In this document: positions 29,573-39,364 of the stretch, piece after piece | Layout of the letters: every line of letters begins with the position of its first letter | Position numbering within the stretch: the stretch's first letter is position 1 | Source of the DNA: Leptotrichiaceae bacterium | GTDB taxonomy: Bacteria; Fusobacteriota; Fusobacteriia; Fusobacteriales; Leptotrichiaceae | DNA length: 64,000 bases | Assembly (NCBI GenBank): GCA_018060185.1 | Contig: JAGOWQ010000003.1 | Span: forward strand, 20,110-84,109 | Reading direction: 5' to 3' | Notes under the pieces: model-generated | Databases searched by the model: none | What the model saw: only the letters and a program-made list of their open reading frames with translations | Told to the model about the DNA's origin: nothing | Made by a program: the position numbers and the translations under genes

Positions 29573-31285
29573 TTAATTTTTCATAAAATTTTGAATATAT
29601 TCTAAAACACTTTCTTCTTTTATCTCTATACTTTCTCCGCTTTTTCTTTCTTTTAATTCCACAACGCCATCAAGTGATCCTTTTCCTATAACTATTTTTA
29701 ATGGAAATCCTAATAAATCAGAATCTTTAAATTTAAATCCTGCCCTTTCATTTCTATCATCTAAAACAACTTCTATTCCATTTTCATTTAAAATATTGTA
29801 TATTTTTTCTGCTACATTTACTTGATCTTGATCTTTCATATTTGTTATTATTATATTTGCAATATATGGTGCTATATTTTTAGGCCATACTATCCCAAAT
29901 TCATCATGATTTTGTTCAATAGCAGCAGACATTATTCTTGAAACACCTATTCCATAACATCCCATTTTTATTATTTTATCTTTTCCATTTTGATCTAAAA
30001 CAGAAGCATTTAATACTTTAGAGTATTTATCTCCTAATTTAAAAATATGACCTACTTCTATTCCTCTTGCTATTTTCAATACTCCTTTACCATCTGGAGA
30101 TGTCTCTCCTTCTCTAGCTTCTCTTATATCACCTACTACATCATAGTACAAATCTTCTAAATTTACATTTATATAGTGATGTTCCTCTTTGTTTCCTCCT
30201 ACCACAAAATTTCTCATATATTTAACAGTTTCATCTAAAATAACAGTAACACCTTCTTTTTTTTCAAAAGAACCTACATAACCTTTAACTAATCCTAACT
30301 TTGTTATTTCTTCTTCATCCATCATTTCAAGGTCAAAATAAGCACCTAATATATTTTTTACTTTTGTATTATTAACTTCTAAATCTCCTCTAATTAGTAC
30401 TATAAAATAACTTATTTTATTTTCAAGTACTTCCTTTAATAAAACTGCTTTTACAGTTTTTTCTTTAGGAATATTTAAAAAATTAGCAACTTCTTCTATT
30501 GACTTTGAGTTTGGAGTAAAAACTAACTCTTTTTCTTTTTTTTCTTCATTACTTTCTTCTACATTTATAATACTAGTTGCTTTTTCTATATTTGCTGCAT
30601 ATTCAGAAGAATTACTGTATAAAATAGCATCTTCACCGCTATCAGCAAGAACCATAAATTCATGAGAAGAATCTCCTCCAATAGCACCAGAATCAGCTTC
30701 TACTGCTCTAAATAAAAGACCACATCTTTCAAGTATTCTTTCATAAGTTTTTTTCATATTTAAATACTCTTCATCAAGAGATTCTTCTGTTAGATGAAAA
30801 CTATAAGCATCTTTCATTAAAAATTCTCTACATCTCATAAGACCAAACCTAGGCCTCATTTCATCTCTAAATTTTGTTTGAATTTGATATAGATTAAAAG
30901 GTAAATTTTTATATGAATCTATGCTATTTCTTACTATATCAGTAATAACCTCTTCATGTGTTGGACCTAATGCAAATTCTCTTTCATTCCTATCTTTTAA
31001 TCTCATTAATTCAGGTCCAAAAATAGACCATCTTCCTGATTCTTTCCATAGAGTTGCTGGCTGTAAAACTGGCATATGTACTTCTTGAGCACCTGATCTA
31101 TCCATCTCTTCTCTTACGATATTTTCTATTTTTCTTAACACTCTATATCCTATAGGAAGATAACTATATATTCCCCTTGTCAATTGTCTAATTATCGAAG
31201 CTCTTATCATTAACTGATGACTTATTACTTCTGCTTCTTTTGGAGCTTCTTTATATGTTCTTAAAAATGCTTTTGATAATCTCAT
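29573..31285 (-). CDS. proS: Proline--tRNA ligase
   Basis: Class II synthetase charging tRNA-Pro. I start it at 31285 (MRLSKAFLRTYKEAP), preceded by AAGGAG; an in-frame ATG 18 codons upstream lacks this. The about 570-residue protein has GIYSYLPIGYRVLRKIENIV, the motif 2 region KFRDEMRPRFGLMRCREFLM, the inserted editing domain (about 230-390, with LNIPKEKTVKAVLL), and motif 3 MGCYGIGVSRIM. The editing insertion makes this the bacterial ProS form. Confidence 0.96.
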   Translation of the reverse strand: MRLSKAFLRTYKEAPKEAEVISHQLMIRASIIRQLTRGIYSYLPIGYRVLRKIENIVREEMDRSGAQEVHMPVLQPATLWKESGRWSIFGPELMRLKDRNEREFALGPTHEEVITDIVRNSIDSYKNLPFNLYQIQTKFRDEMRPRFGLMRCREFLMKDAYSFHLTEESLDEEYLNMKKTYERILERCGLLFRAVEADSGAIGGDSSHEFMVLADSGEDAILYSNSSEYAANIEKATSIINVEESNEEKKEKELVFTPNSKSIEEVANFLNIPKEKTVKAVLLKEVLENKISYFIVLIRGDLEVNNTKVKNILGAYFDLEMMDEEEITKLGLVKGYVGSFEKKEGVTVILDETVKYMRNFVVGGNKEEHHYINVNLEDLYYDVVGDIREAREGETSPDGKGVLKIARGIEVGHIFKLGDKYSKVLNASVLDQNGKDKIIKMGCYGIGVSRIMSAAIEQNHDEFGIVWPKNIAPYIANIIITNMKDQDQVNVAEKIYNILNENGIEVVLDDRNERAGFKFKDSDLLGFPLKIVIGKGSLDGVVELKERKSGESIEIKEESVLEYIQNFMKN

Positions 31286-31337
31286 ATTAATTCCTTTCTC
31301 CTTCTTATAATTTATCCTTAAATAATATATATTATAC

Positions 31338-31368
31338 AAAAAAGACTGAAACTAGTCCAGTTTTTTAT
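31338..31368 (-). terminator. Possible terminator between nadR and proS
   Basis: Arms AAAAAAGACT and AGTCCAGTTTTTT form an imperfect stem with T runs on both sides. It lies just upstream of proS and about 90 bp beyond the nadR start-side flank. No T-box features are visible. Confidence 0.35.
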
Positions 31369-31456
31369 TTTATTTGACTTATATTTAAATTTATAATCTT
31401 ATATATTTATTTATATTTTAATTTTTAAATAATAAAATATTTCATGTGAAAATAAA

Positions 31457-32551
31457 CTAAATAAAACTATCAGCAATTTCTTGTAATTTATTATTTCTTA
31501 TTCCATTTAAATATGCTTTTATTATTTCTTTACATGCTAAATATCTTTTTTCATATTTACTAGATTTTACAATAATATATGGAATGTCATACTCTTTGTA
31601 CAGTTCTTTTAATAAATTCTGAAATTTTGTTCTCCTGTCTTCTTGACCTATAGACCTTAAACCATCATTTACCCATTTTACATTATTTTCAAGTAATATC
31701 GTCAAATCAAATTTATAGTTTTGAACAAATTCTCTTATTATAGGATTATCCTTATTTTCATAAGTAAGACAAAAAGCTAAAGTTGTTATATAATCTGTAT
31801 CTATTAATGCAAATTTATTTGCATTTCTTGCTGCATATAAAACATTCATTTGATGACCGAAAACTATTTTTTCGTAATCAGAATACTGAAGTGAATCTTC
31901 ATCTCCTCCAAGCTTTTCAAATACATACTCTCTCCCATATTCCCAAGCTGAAGATGTATTAAAAACATTGGCAAGTTTATCAATCATCATACTTTTTCCG
32001 CTACTTTCTCCACCACATATTGTAATAAGTGGGATTATATGCTCTCTTACTTCCCTAGGTAAAAATTCCCAATATTTACTTGGATTTTCCCTTATTTCCC
32101 TTGAATTTAAATTATATTCACTATATTCAGGATCTATAGATTTAGTTTTTGAACCAAAATATTTTAAATTACATTCTACATCTCCTTTTCTATTACTTAT
32201 AAATAAAACATCATTTTCCCAGTCTAAATTAGGCTCTCTTTTTTCCATCTCTTTTTTTATTAGCGATGCCCATTTTTCCCAACCATTAGGATAAGGAAGG
32301 CAATTACTTTCATCAAATAAAAAAGCGTTTATATTCCTTTGATTTTTAAATGTCTGCTTTACAAATCTAAGTCTATCTTTATAAGTTATTTCTTTAACAA
32401 ATTTTGAATTATCAAACATTTCCATATCACTATTCTTAGAATGAGATACAATAACATAAACTTTATCAACTATCCCACTCGCCCTTTGAATCAAATTTAC
32501 ATGACCTGTATGTAAAGGTAAAAATCTACCTATGACTATCCCTATTTTCAT
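31457..32551 (-). CDS. nadR: Bifunctional NMN adenylyltransferase / ribosylnicotinamide kinase NadR
   Basis: The N-terminal half (about 1-165) is a nucleotidyltransferase with GIVIGRFLPLHTGHVNLI; the C-terminal half is a P-loop kinase with ICGGESSGKSMMIDKLA. Together they turn nicotinamide riboside into NMN and then NAD. At 364 residues it lacks the N-terminal helix-turn-helix of the enteric NadR repressor, so it is enzyme only. This salvage route suggests dependence on host-derived precursors, which is an inference. Confidence 0.93.
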   Translation of the reverse strand: MKIGIVIGRFLPLHTGHVNLIQRASGIVDKVYVIVSHSKNSDMEMFDNSKFVKEITYKDRLRFVKQTFKNQRNINAFLFDESNCLPYPNGWEKWASLIKKEMEKREPNLDWENDVLFISNRKGDVECNLKYFGSKTKSIDPEYSEYNLNSREIRENPSKYWEFLPREVREHIIPLITICGGESSGKSMMIDKLANVFNTSSAWEYGREYVFEKLGGDEDSLQYSDYEKIVFGHQMNVLYAARNANKFALIDTDYITTLAFCLTYENKDNPIIREFVQNYKFDLTILLENNVKWVNDGLRSIGQEDRRTKFQNLLKELYKEYDIPYIIVKSSKYEKRYLACKEIIKAYLNGIRNNKLQEIADSFI

Positions 32552-32574
32552 ATATTTACTCCTTAATAATAATT

Positions 32575-33459
32575 TTAATAATTTACTTTTTTTAACCCTA
32601 ACTTTGTTTCTGAAACCAATACCGCTAAAAGAATTAGCGTAGCACCGAGTATTGTTCTTTTAGATAAAACCTCAGACAACATAAAAAATGCAAAAAGAGG
32701 TGCAAAAAGCGATTCAGTAGATAATAGTATGGATGCTTTAGTTGAAGTCGTGTATCTTTGACAATACGTTTGTAATAATGTAGGTACTGCTGTTGAAAAT
32801 ACCGTCAAATAAATTACTGAAACCAATGTCATTCCTTCTAATGGTATTATTTGTTTTATTCCATTTGGAGTAAGTAAATTCAATCCAAAAAATATTCCTG
32901 CTACTAACATTTGTATGAGTATCAGCTTCATTGGTTCTACTTTTCTACTAAAATATCCTGTTAAAGCTATTTGACCTGCAAAAAAAACTGCACATATTAT
33001 TGTAAGAATATCTCCTGTATTTAATTGTGTTAAATTTAAATTTTTATCTATACTCATTACTCCTACACCCATTAAACATATAATAGAGGCCCCAAATGCA
33101 AACATATCTGGTCTTTTTTTATGAATAATCCAAAATATGTATGGTACTATTACTACATTAATCGCTGTAAAAAAAGCATTTTTCCCCGCTGTCGTTATAG
33201 CAGCTCCAAAAGTTTGGAAGGTATATCCCAAAAATTGTAATACTCCTATTATTATTCCTGCTTTTATATCTTCTTTAGTTAGTTTTGTAACCTTTTTTCT
33301 AAATATTAAATATAATATTAAAAATCCACCTAAAAATCTTATTGTAAGTAAATAAAATGGCTCTAAACCACCATTTAAACCAATTTTAACAAAAACAAAT
33401 CCTAATCCCCATAAAATACCCACTAACAGTAGTCCTGAGTCAGCCATATATTTTTTCAT
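32575..33459 (-). CDS. EamA/DMT-family transporter
   Basis: 294 residues with about ten membrane segments arranged as two EamA repeats (DSGLLLVGILWGLGFVFVKI near the start and GDILTIICAVFFAGQIALTG midway). LSTESLFAPLFAFFMLSEVL near the end is the typical second-repeat signature. Members export or import small metabolites such as amino acids; the substrate cannot be read from sequence. It ends 23 bp from the nadR start and probably shares a transcript. Confidence 0.88.
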   Translation of the reverse strand: MKKYMADSGLLLVGILWGLGFVFVKIGLNGGLEPFYLLTIRFLGGFLILYLIFRKKVTKLTKEDIKAGIIIGVLQFLGYTFQTFGAAITTAGKNAFFTAINVVIVPYIFWIIHKKRPDMFAFGASIICLMGVGVMSIDKNLNLTQLNTGDILTIICAVFFAGQIALTGYFSRKVEPMKLILIQMLVAGIFFGLNLLTPNGIKQIIPLEGMTLVSVIYLTVFSTAVPTLLQTYCQRYTTSTKASILLSTESLFAPLFAFFMLSEVLSKRTILGATLILLAVLVSETKLGLKKVNY

Positions 33460-33502
33460 TTTTCCCCTTTTCTTTTACAAATATTATCATTTATTTAAAT
33501 AT

Positions 33503-35572
33503 TTATTTTTTATGAAATTTTTCATAAATATCTCTTTTTAAATATTCATTATTAATTTTTCCATTATTATTTTTCAAATGTTCTAAAACGAAATCTCTTA
33601 TTACCTTTATTTCTTTTATATTCTTTATAATATCCGTAAGAACCATATCAGAAATCCCACTTTGTTTAGTTCCAAATATCTCTCCTGAATTACGAAGTTT
33701 CAGATCTTCTTCTGCTATTTTAAATCCATCTATTATTTTTTCCATTACTTCGAGCCTTCTTCCTGAGATGTCATTTTCTGTACTGGATTCCAAAAAACAG
33801 TATGATTGATACTTTCCTCTTCCTACTCTTCCTCGAAGTTGGTGTAAAGATGAAAGTCCAAATCTTTGAGCATCTCTTATTACCATTATAGAGGCATTAG
33901 GAACGTTAACTCCAACTTCTATAACAGTAGTAGAAATTAAAATATCTATTTCTCCTTTTTTAAATTTTCTCATAATTTCTTGTTTTTCAATATTTTTTTG
34001 TCTTCCATGTATAAGACCTAATCTTCTATTTTTAAATAAAATACTATATTCTTCATACGTCTCTTCTGCAGATTTTACATTTAATGTTTCACTTTCTTCA
34101 ATTAAAGGAGACACAACATAAATTTGACGTCCTTCATTTATTTTCTTTTCTATAAAATCGTACATTCTTTCTTTATCTACATCACTTTTAATCCATTTTG
34201 TCTTTATAGGAATTCTTCCTAAAGGAAGTTCATCTATAATCGAAACGTCCAAATCCCCATAAATAGTCAACGCCAAAGATCTTGGGATGGGTGTCGCACT
34301 CATAACTATTAAATTTGCAAGACTCCCCTTTTCTCTAAGAAGTCTTCTTTGATCGACTCCAAACCTATGTTGTTCGTCTATTATGATAAGTCCAAGTTTT
34401 TTAAATACAACATCATCTTCTATTAAGGCATGAGTACCAATTACTATATCAACTAGTCCGTTTTCTATTTCTAATAATAGTTTTTCTCTTTTTTTCCCTT
34501 TTATACTTCCTGTTAAAAGTTCTACCCTAACATCAAGATTAGCAAATTCATCCACAACTCCTAAATAATGCTGAGTGGCAAGGATTTCTGTAGGAGCCAT
34601 TATTACTCCTTGATAACTATTTTCTGCCATATATAAAAGCATAATAAGAGAAACTACTGTTTTACCAGAACCTACATCTCCTTGAATAAGCCTATTTACA
34701 ATTTTACCTGCTTTTAATTCTTTATAAATCTCTCCAATTACTTTTTTTTGTGCTTTTGTCAAACTATAGTCTAAATTACTTATAAATTTAGTTACTAATT
34801 TTTTATTATCCTCTAATTCATAAATATTATTATTTTCCCTATCTGTTTCAAATCTACCTTGAAGTATTCCCATTTCAAGAATGAGAATTTCTTCCATTAA
34901 AAATCTTTTTAAAGCCTTTTTATTTTTTTCCATATTTTCAGGAAAATGTATATTCATAACCGCTTCTTTTCTAGAAATTAATTTTTCTTTTTTTATCATC
35001 TCCAAAGGTATATTTTCTTCTAATAAATATCCATAGTCTATAAGAGCTTCGTAAATAACTTTTCTTATAGCTTCTTGTCTTAATGAAGCTGTAGATGGAT
35101 AAATTGGTAATATCTGCTCGCTATTTTTACCTATTATACTTCCATCTGTTTTAATTTTCCTATACTCTGGATTTATCATTTGTAGTTTAGCAGTCTTTTT
35201 TATCTTTCCATAAACTAAAAGTTCATCTCCGATAATTATATTATTTTTAATAAATTTGTTATTAAACCATACCAATTCTAAAACACTAGTATCATCTTTA
35301 AGAATAGCTCGAAACATCGTTCTTCCTGCTTTTATATATTGATTTTTCAAATCTACAACAATCCCTTTTACAACAACAAATTCATCAGCTAATACATTTT
35401 TTATATCTTTACTATTTGATCTATCTTCGTAAGCTCTAGGAAAAAAATAAAGTAAATCATATAAAGTTTCCACTCCAAGTTTTTTAAATTTATTTACTGA
35501 AGCTTTACCTAATCCTTTTATTTTTAATTCTTTATCATCAATTTTTTTAAACAAAAAATTATAAGTAGCCAT
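33503..35572 (-). CDS. recG: ATP-dependent DNA helicase RecG
   Basis: RecG remodels stalled replication forks and branched DNA. The 689-residue protein starts with a wedge domain (GKASVNKFKKLGVETLYDLL) containing an OB fold, then has helicase motifs GDVGSGKTVVSLIML, DEQHRFG and SATPIPRSLAL, GTHALIEDDV, and the C-terminal QLRGRVGRGKYQSYC. Full length for the family. Confidence 0.96.
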   Translation of the reverse strand: MATYNFLFKKIDDKELKIKGLGKASVNKFKKLGVETLYDLLYFFPRAYEDRSNSKDIKNVLADEFVVVKGIVVDLKNQYIKAGRTMFRAILKDDTSVLELVWFNNKFIKNNIIIGDELLVYGKIKKTAKLQMINPEYRKIKTDGSIIGKNSEQILPIYPSTASLRQEAIRKVIYEALIDYGYLLEENIPLEMIKKEKLISRKEAVMNIHFPENMEKNKKALKRFLMEEILILEMGILQGRFETDRENNNIYELEDNKKLVTKFISNLDYSLTKAQKKVIGEIYKELKAGKIVNRLIQGDVGSGKTVVSLIMLLYMAENSYQGVIMAPTEILATQHYLGVVDEFANLDVRVELLTGSIKGKKREKLLLEIENGLVDIVIGTHALIEDDVVFKKLGLIIIDEQHRFGVDQRRLLREKGSLANLIVMSATPIPRSLALTIYGDLDVSIIDELPLGRIPIKTKWIKSDVDKERMYDFIEKKINEGRQIYVVSPLIEESETLNVKSAEETYEEYSILFKNRRLGLIHGRQKNIEKQEIMRKFKKGEIDILISTTVIEVGVNVPNASIMVIRDAQRFGLSSLHQLRGRVGRGKYQSYCFLESSTENDISGRRLEVMEKIIDGFKIAEEDLKLRNSGEIFGTKQSGISDMVLTDIIKNIKEIKVIRDFVLEHLKNNNGKINNEYLKRDIYEKFHKK

Positions 35573-35660
35573 TTTACACTTCCATTTTTATTTTTTAAGA
35601 TTTTATTTCATATAGTTTACCATATTATCAATTTTTTTTTAATATATTATATAAAATAAT

Positions 35661-35722
35661 AAAAGAATTGCAATTAAAATAAAGATTAAAAAGATACTTT
35701 AACTTTAATTACAATTCTTATA
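35661..35722 (-). terminator. Hairpin terminator after the amidase gene
   Basis: AAGAATTGCAATTAAA pairs with TTTAATTACAATTCTT with one mismatch around an AT loop, followed by a T-rich stretch on the minus strand. It lies 14 bp past the amidase stop. Confidence 0.65.
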
Positions 35723-35735
35723 TTTTTATATTATG

Positions 35736-36473
35736 TTACCTTTTTTCTAAATACTTTTCAATACCATTAAATATTCCTAAAACAATTTTGTTTTGATAAT
35801 CATCAGAAGCCATTTTTCTGTCTTCTTCTGGGTTAGACATAAATCCCATTTCTAATAGTGTATTTACAGAAGTTGACCAATTCGTTCCTGTTAAGTCATC
35901 TCTATATGAAACTCCTCTATTTTTTGCTCCTGTAGTTTTTATAACTTCTTCTAAAACATTCTTTGATAATCTATCACTTTCTTTTTGAACTTTACCCGTA
36001 TATCTATTTTTTGCTGATGAAGTTAAAACTGATACACCATTTACTGTTCTATTTTCAGAACCATCAGCATGAATTCTTATGTACACTGCGCACCCCATTT
36101 TATTTGTTATAAGTGCTCTTTCCTTATTACTAATATTTACATTGTGAGTTTCTCTAATCATAAAAGTTTTATATCCCTTTGATTTAAGAAGATTTCTTAA
36201 TTTTAATCCTACATCTAAAGTTAATTCGTACTCGTTTTTCTTTGTTACAACCCCTCTAGTGCCTGAAGACACTTTTGCTTTTTTTATAGAAGAACCTGGA
36301 GCTTGCTCCTCTAACTCGCTGTTCCCTCTAGCTTGATGACCTGGATCTATACAAATCAATGTACTATTTTCTCTATAATTATTAGCTTTGGATTCATTTG
36401 AAAAAGATAACATTATAAATACACCTAAAAAAATTATTTTAATTTTTTTAATCATTTTTGATTTTGATAACAT
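35736..36473 (-). CDS. N-acetylmuramoyl-L-alanine amidase (Amidase_3, AmiC type)
   Basis: Zinc amidase that cuts the MurNAc-L-Ala bond. The 245-residue protein has a signal peptide (KIKIIFLGVFIMLSFSNESKA), then ICIDPGHQ with the first zinc histidine, KKNEYELTLDV with the zinc glutamate, RIHADGS with the second histidine, and LLEMGFMSNPEED with the catalytic glutamate. There is no AMIN or SH3 targeting domain. It follows the L,D-transpeptidase gene by 42 bp. Confidence 0.92.
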   Translation of the reverse strand: MLSKSKMIKKIKIIFLGVFIMLSFSNESKANNYRENSTLICIDPGHQARGNSELEEQAPGSSIKKAKVSSGTRGVVTKKNEYELTLDVGLKLRNLLKSKGYKTFMIRETHNVNISNKERALITNKMGCAVYIRIHADGSENRTVNGVSVLTSSAKNRYTGKVQKESDRLSKNVLEEVIKTTGAKNRGVSYRDDLTGTNWSTSVNTLLEMGFMSNPEEDRKMASDDYQNKIVLGIFNGIEKYLEKR

Positions 36474-36515
36474 TCTTTCCTCCTAGTTTCTTTATAAAAT
36501 TATCTACAAATATTT

Positions 36516-38048
36516 TTATATAACAATTACTACAACAGGGTCCTCTGGAATCGTGTAGTCTCTTACCATTGTTTTACTATCGGAATTTACCCATTTTAGA
36601 ATAAATGATATCTGGTCATCAAAATGCCTAACACATTTATGAGATTCTTTAAAAGTCCCTATTTTACTTTCTGTTACTTTTCTACCATTCCCTTCATCTT
36701 TTAATGAAGTAGGTATACCATGCATATATCCGCCACCACTAAACCTTATTGCTCCCTTTGCTGTTCCCGAAATTTCTATTTTTTCTTTTTCCTCTTCTAT
36801 TATTTTTTTACCAAAAGCCATAAAAGGTCTAGTTGCAGCAACTAAAAACATTCCTTTAGGAGTTTCATAAGAAAACAATCCATTATCTTTTCCTGTAGTA
36901 ACAAAAGAATACGTTATTACTTTATATTTATTTTTTTTATCTCTTTCAAAAATGCCTTCTGTCTGACTTTCTGTATCTATAATTATAAATTTATTAACTT
37001 TATCTTCTAATTCCCATTTAGTATAATTTTTTGGATTATTTTTTATAAAGTAAGATTTTAAATAAAAAGGGGTTTCTATTTCAATCATATCTCCTTTTTC
37101 TCTTATTATTCTAAAAATAGTTTGATCTGGTATGTTTATTGTATATCCTGTTTTATCAGGATTTGAATATCCTATTATACTTTGATTATTTCTATTCCCG
37201 TATTTGTCTTTACTACTATAAGTATCATCTTTCATTGGTTTATATTCTTTTATAGTATATAATTTATACTCTTTATTTTTAGAATCCTCTAAAAACTTAT
37301 CAAATTTACTCATTTCAAATTGCATTTTATCCCAATAAAATCCTCTTTTTGATACAGAAGTATTTTCTGCATGAATAAATCCTCTTTTAATATTTTCTGA
37401 TCCTAATTCGGCTAAATACCATTTTTCAATTTTTTCTGTATCCTCTGTTATTACTTCTAGTAAAGCTTTAGGTTTTTCTTTATATTTTGTCTTAAATACC
37501 GTTTTTGTATTACTATCAGGAGATTCTTTAAATTCACTAGTTTTTTTTGTAAATAAAAAATTATCTAAATCTTTAGGTGAATATTTGTCAAATTGTAAAT
37601 CAAAATAAATCTTTTCTGTTGTGTTATTATCTAAAATTGTTATATATCTAATTTCTCCTTCTTTTAGATTTTTAGAATAATCACTATAGTACTCTTTTAT
37701 TTTCTCTATTTGATTTTTACCATAATTTATATTTAATAAATGAACTTTTTTTTCAAATGGTATTTGATAAGACAAAATATATTCATTATTTTGTAGCGTA
37801 TATATAGAAACAATTATTTTCAAAACACCTTCATTATCTTGAATGTTAACCATTAATTTTTCATCTATTCCATCTTTATTAAAGTCGTATGATAATAATT
37901 GTGTCTCATAACCATCAACTTTCATGTTCTCACTGTATTTTAAAAGAACATTTAATTTCCTACTTTCATTCCCCAAAACAAAAGAATGTATACTAAAACA
38001 CACCATAATAATTACCAACAAATAAAACTTATTTTCTACTTTTTTCAT
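36516..38048 (-). CDS. L,D-transpeptidase (YkuD) with a long N-terminal region
   Basis: I start at the ATG at 38048, placed six bases after GGAG; the frame is open to a GTG four codons earlier. The protein (510 residues) begins MKKVENKFYLLVIIMVCFS, a signal peptide. A long N-terminal region of about 330 residues has no recognised domain apart from a possible SH3-like part near GYTINIPDQTIFRIIREKGD. The YkuD domain follows with GMFLVAATRPFM, YMHGIPTS and ESHKCVRHF. The catalytic cysteine and histidine are present, but the usual SHGC reads SHKC. It likely makes 3-3 crosslinks or anchors a lipoprotein. Confidence 0.85.
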   Translation of the reverse strand: MKKVENKFYLLVIIMVCFSIHSFVLGNESRKLNVLLKYSENMKVDGYETQLLSYDFNKDGIDEKLMVNIQDNEGVLKIIVSIYTLQNNEYILSYQIPFEKKVHLLNINYGKNQIEKIKEYYSDYSKNLKEGEIRYITILDNNTTEKIYFDLQFDKYSPKDLDNFLFTKKTSEFKESPDSNTKTVFKTKYKEKPKALLEVITEDTEKIEKWYLAELGSENIKRGFIHAENTSVSKRGFYWDKMQFEMSKFDKFLEDSKNKEYKLYTIKEYKPMKDDTYSSKDKYGNRNNQSIIGYSNPDKTGYTINIPDQTIFRIIREKGDMIEIETPFYLKSYFIKNNPKNYTKWELEDKVNKFIIIDTESQTEGIFERDKKNKYKVITYSFVTTGKDNGLFSYETPKGMFLVAATRPFMAFGKKIIEEEKEKIEISGTAKGAIRFSGGGYMHGIPTSLKDEGNGRKVTESKIGTFKESHKCVRHFDDQISFILKWVNSDSKTMVRDYTIPEDPVVVIVI

Positions 38049-38146
38049 TATCCACTCCACTATCTTTTATTATTTTTCTCTTAGAGAAATTTTACCAAAA
38101 TTAATAGAAAAATACAACTATTTTAATTTAAATTTTATTTTAAAAA

Positions 38147-38188
38147 AATATAACCTATTCAAAAAAAATTTTGAAGGGTTATATTTTA
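38147..38188. terminator. Hairpin terminator downstream of nagA
   Basis: AATATAACC pairs with GGTTATATT, with an inner TTCAAAA/TTTTGAA stem and T runs on both strands. It lies 13 bp after the nagA stop and ahead of the L,D-transpeptidase gene. Confidence 0.8.
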
Positions 38189-38200
38189 AGGTTATTTATA

Positions 38201-39349
38201 TTAATACTCTGTTAAATTTCCTTTTGATATCGTACCTTTTACTTTATATTCATTATCAAAATATGTTAAATCAGCTATATATCCTTCTTTTATATAACCA
38301 TACCTATCGTCTACTTCTATTACTTTAGCAGGATATGACGTTGCCATTCTAAGAGCTTCTTCTAAATCAATATTTGCATACTCTACTAAGTTTCTAACTC
38401 CATCTATCATTACTAATGCTGCTCCTCCCAATGTCCCCATTGGAGATATGCATTTTCCATCTTTATAATAAACTACATTTCCTTCAAACGTAAACTCTGT
38501 CATATTTGTTGTTCCAGCTGGGCTTACTGCGTCCGTAACTAAATAAAGTTTTTCTTTTAATATTTTTTTAGCTATTCCTACTGACGCATAATCTACATGG
38601 AAACCATCTACTATTATCCCACAATTTAGTTTACCACTATTAAATAAATAACCTATAACTCCAGGATTTCTTGATCCCAATTGACTCATCGCATTATATA
38701 AATGAGTTGCTCCGTTATAATATTCTTCTTTTTCTTCACATTCTTCATAAGTCGCATTTGTATGTCCCATATTTATTTTTATTCCTGCTGATTTAAGTGT
38801 TTTAAGATGCTTTATTTGAGCTTTTTCAGGAGCTATTGTTATTATTTTTGTAATATCTTTTCCTGCTTCTGCTATTTCTTCTATTATTTCATCAGATAAA
38901 ATTCTTATATATTCTGGAATATGTATTCCTTTTTTTTCTATATTTATATACGGTCCTTCCATATGAAGTCCTAAAACTCCTATATCCTCTCTGTCATCTA
39001 TACTTTTTATTAAATTTAAAGATTTTCTTATTTTTTCATCAGGTGAAGTAATTAACGTTGGTAAAAATGAAGTACAACCAAATTTTTTATTTGTTTCATT
39101 CATTATTTCTAATGTTTTTCTTGAAATATCATCGTTAAATAACACCCCTCCACAACCATTTAATTGCAAATCTAAAAAGCCAGGAGAAAGTATCTTCTCT
39201 TTTAAATCAATTATTATATTATTTTCTATTTCTTTAACTGTTAATTCATTTTCATTACATATTTTTTTTATTATTCTTCCTTCTAGAATCACACAGTTTT
39301 CTTTTATAAATTTTTCTCCATTAAAAATTTTACCATTTTTTAATATCAT
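38201..39349 (-). CDS. nagA: N-acetylglucosamine-6-phosphate deacetylase
   Basis: NagA removes acetate from GlcNAc-6-P (and often GalNAc-6-P). The 382-residue amidohydrolase has GFLDLQLNGCGG, HMEGPYIN with the metal-binding glutamate, GHTNATYEE and THLYNAMSQLG carrying metal histidines, and LVTDAVSPAG with the catalytic aspartate. It follows nagB by 15 bp. With the amino-sugar operon upstream it may serve either hexosamine. Confidence 0.95.
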   Translation of the reverse strand: MILKNGKIFNGEKFIKENCVILEGRIIKKICNENELTVKEIENNIIIDLKEKILSPGFLDLQLNGCGGVLFNDDISRKTLEIMNETNKKFGCTSFLPTLITSPDEKIRKSLNLIKSIDDREDIGVLGLHMEGPYINIEKKGIHIPEYIRILSDEIIEEIAEAGKDITKIITIAPEKAQIKHLKTLKSAGIKINMGHTNATYEECEEKEEYYNGATHLYNAMSQLGSRNPGVIGYLFNSGKLNCGIIVDGFHVDYASVGIAKKILKEKLYLVTDAVSPAGTTNMTEFTFEGNVVYYKDGKCISPMGTLGGAALVMIDGVRNLVEYANIDLEEALRMATSYPAKVIEVDDRYGYIKEGYIADLTYFDNEYKVKGTISKGNLTEY

Positions 39350-39364
39350 ATTATTTACCTCGCT

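Noticed and set aside
31286..31456. T-box riboswitch ahead of proS
   Set aside because: The leader is too short and has no T-box sequence or specifier stem; only a weak hairpin is visible.
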